Source of the DNA: Gnetum montanum
Lineage: Eukaryota > Streptophyta > Gnetopsida > Gnetales > Gnetaceae
Length of the DNA: 64,000 bases
Assembly: GCA_015680685.1 (NCBI GenBank)
Contig: MNCI01020717.1
Coordinates: 7,449-71,448, forward strand
Reading direction: 5' to 3'
Numbering within the stretch: position 1 is the first letter of the stretch; every line of letters starts with the position of its first letter. The notes beneath the pieces are model-generated. The model was given only the letters and a program-made list of their open reading frames with translations, searched no databases and was not told the DNA's origin. Of the stretch, positions 60,140 to 64,000 are shown in pieces. Made by a program: the position numbers and the translations under genes.

Positions 60140-62440
60140 GGGGCACTCGTGATGGTACTCTTTTGATGAAGGGGGATCTTGAGCTAGTGGAAGCTAAAGA
60201 AGAATTTTTATCATAATGGAATACTCGGATCACAAATGGTTCTCTTGGGGATTTTTGATTGTCATCAATGTTGAATGCTAAAATAACATAAGTTTGTCAT
60301 TAGCATTCAATAGATCTTTGTAGACCTACATCAATTAATTTTGTGGCTAAACTAGATTGGAAGCATCAAAGACTAGCTCCCCCTTATTTATCATCCTCTT
60401 CAGGTCATCCTTTAGTGCAAGGCAGAAGCTGTGTCATGACCAGGAAGTTGGTGATCATGGAAGAAGTAATCTAACTTGAAGACTTAGGCAGCTATGGATC
60501 ATCTTTCATTGCTCTAGTGGGGTCTTTGGCTATGTCACAGAGCCTATCATGCTTCTTTCAAGAAGCTTCAAACATCTGTTTGTATTGAATATACCTACTT
60601 TTTAGAAGTTGGTCTAGCAACTCGAATGGCTTTAGAGGTAAGGTAGTGAACTTAGACTAGTCCTTCCTTTTGAAGTTGTCTCTGCTTATTATCAATTTAG
60701 TAACCCCATAGGTTGATGGTTGGTTATTGTAGTCATTAGTGGAGGCCTTGGGTGGGTTGGCCCTTGGCCCCTAATTTGTAATCTTTGTTTCTTTGGTTAC
60801 AATTACTATGGTCGTATTGCTTTTTTTGTTTTTCTCTTTACCTCTCCATGTATGTTGATTCTTATATGCTACGTAGGCCAGATCATGACTAGCCTTCGTA
60901 ACATCCTCTATATTTTTAGTTTGAGAAAATACCTAGCTAAGAGACCACAAGTCAAGGTAGTAGAGCTTGGACTTGATGAAGTCATTAACTGCTCCCTTAA
61001 ATATGCACAACAAGCAAGCTTTGACTATAAGATCTAGTATTTCATTTAGCAGTCCATTCCACTGTTGGATGAACTTATACACAAGTATTAGGGATCCCTA
61101 CTTGACCTTCAGGAGTTCATCAAGCATTGTTTCAAGCTTCAAGTTATACTTGAAGTGGTTAACAAACTAGGCAATTAAGTCCTCCAAAGAGGATATGGAT
61201 CCCCTAGGTAATGCATGCTATGAATCAAGTGCTTTCCTAGTCAAGGACATAGGGAAAATCCTAATGATGGTATGAGGCCATGGCTATAATTTTAAGCATT
61301 TAGATCAAAAGATGATAATATGAGCATTGGGATCACCTTCTTCATTATACTTGCTAAATTAAAAAACAGGAACACCAGAAGCAAGTGTCAAGGGTGGGAC
61401 CACAGGACAAATGGGATCATCCTAGTAGAAGTCCATAATCTTGACAATTTGTGAAGTAGAGGCTTAAAGCCTCTTCAACTCCTCTGTTAGGTCCTAGATC
61501 ATCCAAAAGGCTTAATCCAAGCCCTATGATGGTCCTATTGGTTATGGGGTTTGCACATATGATTGTGGTGTTTGTTGTGAGGCTTGTGGCCTTGCTATGG
61601 GTTGCAAGACAAAAGGGAATGGTTGTGTTATGGTCATATCTTGTGGACCAAACAAGGATAAGGATGTTTGTGTCAATACCTAAGGCATAAATAGCATAAA
61701 TGGTTTGTGTGATCCTTGAGTTGCTTGGGATCCCATGGTAGACCCCACATGGATGGTAAGTGGATTTGTGGTGGTGAAAATCATCATCGATGGTTGCGTA
61801 GATCAAGGCCATATCACAAATGGCATAGATGGATTATAGGTCATAGTTTGTAACATTAATTAAGTTTGATGTGTGGCTATGACCAGTGTGGGATCAACCA
61901 TGGTAGGGTAGGAGGAGTGGAAGATGGCGACACCATGCCCATGGAGAAGACAAAGGCATGAGGAAAAGGCTCGATGGCCTTGGGGGTTGCTTGTTGGAAC
62001 AATCCCCCCATGATGTTTTTTGTCTCAGATTCTATCCTCAATTAGTCCTCCTCTGTTGTTCCTTGGAGCTATGTTTTTTATGCTCTTCCTCCATCTCAAT
62101 CAATTGGGCTAGGATACCCACATAGATATTGGTTAGAGGTATTTGGTCATTGGGGGAAGGGATGTACTCCTTACCATTACGATGGATGAGTTCAAACCCC
62201 CTTTTGGCTTCTGCTTTCAAACATGGAATCAGCATGCTAGCCTGTATTTAGCACAAATGAATTTATATCGATCTTCATTTATGGGTGCAAAATCAAGAAT
62301 TTTCCCCTTGACCCTCAAAGATTGCCTACATTTGATGATAGCATGATCTTTGGGATCATAGATCCTCATGGCTTGTTAGCTATGACCTTCTTCAGTGATG
62401 GTGAGGAGCAACTTGGTAGATTGCTAGAAAGACATTGTTG
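60140..62440 (-). pseudogene. Element D gag
   Basis: Minus strand from about 62440: MRIYDPKDHAIIKCRQSLR, matching B (IYDPKDLTVIECSQSLR), then INEDRYKFICAKYRLAC. A Pro/Thr/Gln-rich stretch follows (TTTNPLTIHVGSTMGSQATQ). The capsid block near 61200-60900 reads LPRGSISSLEDLIA, FVNHFKYNLKLETMLDELLK and IEDVTKASHDLAYVAYKNQH, matching B. Then FELLDQLLKSRYIQYKQMFE and HDRLCDIAKDPTRAMKDDP. The part corresponding to B's nucleocapsid and protease is too degraded to read. Stops and frameshifts throughout. Confidence 0.83.
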
Positions 62441-63259
62441 TAGTGCTAAAAATGGCTTAAACATGCTATAAAAGGTCAAAATAGAGGTAAATCCTAACAA
62501 GTGGAATTCAAAAATGGTCAAAGGAATAAAAAATGATTGAAAATGAATCACTTTCTATAGCTAATAAGTGGGGGATAATGGGGGTTTATCCCTTTACCAA
62601 AAATAGAAAGTTGGGAACATTGGTGTTAAGCCTCATCCACATTGGCCCACTAACTACCTCTACACTGGGTGTGGCAAGGGGGAAAGGAAGGTAGTGAGAT
62701 GATGAATATTTGACACCTTCTAATCAAATGTTGATTAAGAAAGCAATATCTAAAACCAAAATGAAAAGTTGGTAACAAGCTTCACCAATGTTGGCCCACT
62801 AACTACCTCTACGCTAGATATGGCAGTGGGGGAAAGAAAGGGGGTGAGATGACAAAAATCTCACTTCTTCTAATCCAATGTTACGAGGAAGAAGGCTAAA
62901 AACTCAAGTGGAAAGTTTAGTAGTTTCCACTAGGAATTTATTTTGGCATGCTATCAATTTTCTTAGCTTGGAAAGATGTAAGGAAGCTAACTTCCAAAAG
63001 TTGGATGGTTTCCAAAAGGGTTGCACCACCCGCTTTGGCAACTGGAAAAAAGAAATTTTCAGCAAAATGGGAAAGGAGGGGAAAGGTTTCAATGTTGGCC
63101 TTGGGCTGAAAATTCATGGCAACTACTGTGAAAAGTTACCACCCATCCACCTACAACTTCCACGCTGGGTTTTGATTACAGGGGGGATGGATTGCAATGT
63201 TGGTTTTGTGGTAGAAAAATCAGCCAAAATATTTAGATGTAGAACTTGGATGGATGTCC
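62441..63259 (-). other. Leader of element D with a two-copy tandem duplication
   Basis: Between PBS and gag. Two copies of a 149-base unit (about 62590-62738 and 62739-62887) share TTGGCCCACTAACTACCTCT, GGGGGAAAG and GTGAGATGA words. No gene is supported. Confidence 0.7.
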
Positions 63260-63273
63260 TCCTTCTAGTACCA
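63260..63273 (-). other. Primer-binding site of element D
   Basis: The minus strand reads TGGTACTAGAAGGA next to the 5' LTR, matching the element B site (TGGCATTAGAAGGA). Confidence 0.55.
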
Positions 63274-63280
63274 AGAAAAC

Positions 63281-64000
63281 TATTGCAATTAGAAAAATTG
63301 ATCACTGGAAAGACCTATGAATCTAGTGCAGTAGTCCTCAATTTCAAATCCACAGGACCTCTAAAAAAAGGGATTTAGAATGCCCTAGCCAATCTGGTAG
63401 ATTAACCATGAACTTACAAAATGCAAAATGGAATCATAAAAATAGAATGCTAAAGCTAATAAAAAATGTAAATAATTCACATAAAATAGAGGAATATATT
63501 TTGCACACAAAACCCTAAACTTAAAAATTCATTGAGAAAGAATAAATAGTAAGTTAGAGAAATGTGTATAAATGGTGCTTGAGTGGGTAGTAGGGGGTTC
63601 ACTTGGGCAAGGATTAGGATCCATTGAAGTAGATGCAATTAACTCCATGAGTTGAATGTCCTACCACTCTCGATGATATCAAACCTTCTATGCTACTACT
63701 CTAGATCTGCAACATTGGCTATGGTGAAGGTTGAGAAGTGTGAAGAATCCAAGCTACCTAGGTGCTTTAAGCTAGGTGCTGGGAATCCCATGAGTGCAGT
63801 GTGGAGCTTGAAAATTCAAAAATCCCAAAGGGGGTTACAAAGTCACAAGATCACACTATTTCTACATCAGGTTCAAGAGAATACAAGTGTGGGAACTTGT
63901 AAGAACTATTGAGTGCTTAAAAATGCCCAAGTGTCGAATTGTAAATGAATTATGAAAATTATATAACCAATGCCAACCATAGGGGTTTTCAAAAGTGTGA
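63281..64000 (-). repeat. 5' LTR of element D, partial
   Basis: Aligns with 50118-50835; the window ends inside it. The polyadenylation word of the other LTR has decayed here (ATTCATTGAGAAAG instead of CTTTATTGAGAAAG). Confidence 0.85.

Larger units (their letters stand above)
50118..64000 (-). mobile_element. Element D: Tat/Ogre-type gypsy retrotransposon, 5' LTR running off the window
   Basis: Minus-strand order from the right: partial 5' LTR (63281-64000), PBS, leader, gag (62440-60140), spacer with a plus-strand exon-like piece (59745-59872), repeat-word region, pol (55400-51904), 3' LTR (50118-51646). It inserted into the protease of element F. Same layout as elements A and B but with a different LTR family. 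The solo LTR at 16522-17885 comes from this family. Confidence 0.82.

Noticed and set aside
60720-61037. 105-codon plus-strand frame
   Set aside because: Opposite the capsid block of element D gag.
61417-61812. 131-codon open minus-strand frame
   Set aside because: Not a separate gene: it is the Pro/Thr-rich middle of element D gag and is described there.
62878-63378. Longest open frame in the window, 166 codons, plus strand
   Set aside because: It runs through the leader, PBS and into the 5' LTR of element D and has no recognisable motif; chance opening.

Overview
The window looks like intergenic DNA from a vascular plant with a very large, transposon-packed genome. A gymnosperm such as a conifer is my best guess, but that is inference. 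It is AT-rich and contains no intact host gene, rRNA, tRNA or CRISPR array. Almost everything recognisable is decayed LTR retrotransposon, mostly on the minus strand, and every coding region has stops and frameshifts. Reading frames were assigned by eye, so protein boundaries are good to tens of bases at best.

Layout. 690-1725: minus-strand Ty1/copia RT-RNase H, cut by an LTR at 1729. 1729-11067: element A, a Ty3/gypsy element of the Tat/Ogre type (3' LTR, pol, repeat-rich spacer, antisense host-like gene). 11071-30434: element B, a structurally complete relative of A about 19.4 kb long, with two LTRs, PBS, gag-protease, a long spacer, RT-RNase H-integrase and a candidate target-site duplication. 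B has itself been hit by two solo LTRs (16522-17885 and about 21945-23166). B also splits an unidentified plus-strand, exon-like coding sequence (10380-11067 plus 30435-32340). 32440-33760: a second gypsy gag. 35509-35668: a 20-bp minisatellite. 35990-38017: a third gypsy gag-protease-RT fragment. 38510-44998: element H, a SIRE-like copia element with both LTRs, gag and an extra 3' ORF but no recognisable pol. About 45600-50117: element F, a plus-strand gypsy gag-protease with an upstream LTR, truncated by element D. 50118-64000: element D, another Tat/Ogre-type element running off the right edge.

The most interesting feature is the long spacer between gag-protease and RT in A, B and D. This is where Ogre elements are known to carry an intron. 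In A and B the spacer holds, in antisense, a gene with exon/intron structure whose product resembles the NIF/FCP1-like HAD phosphatase family. D has only a short first-exon-like piece at the matching place. The same spacer carries blocks of AAATGATGTC-type repeats and dense CATGTGG-like words. The likely story is an element lineage that captured genomic host-gene DNA in antisense orientation, so that introns survived transposition, and then multiplied and decayed.
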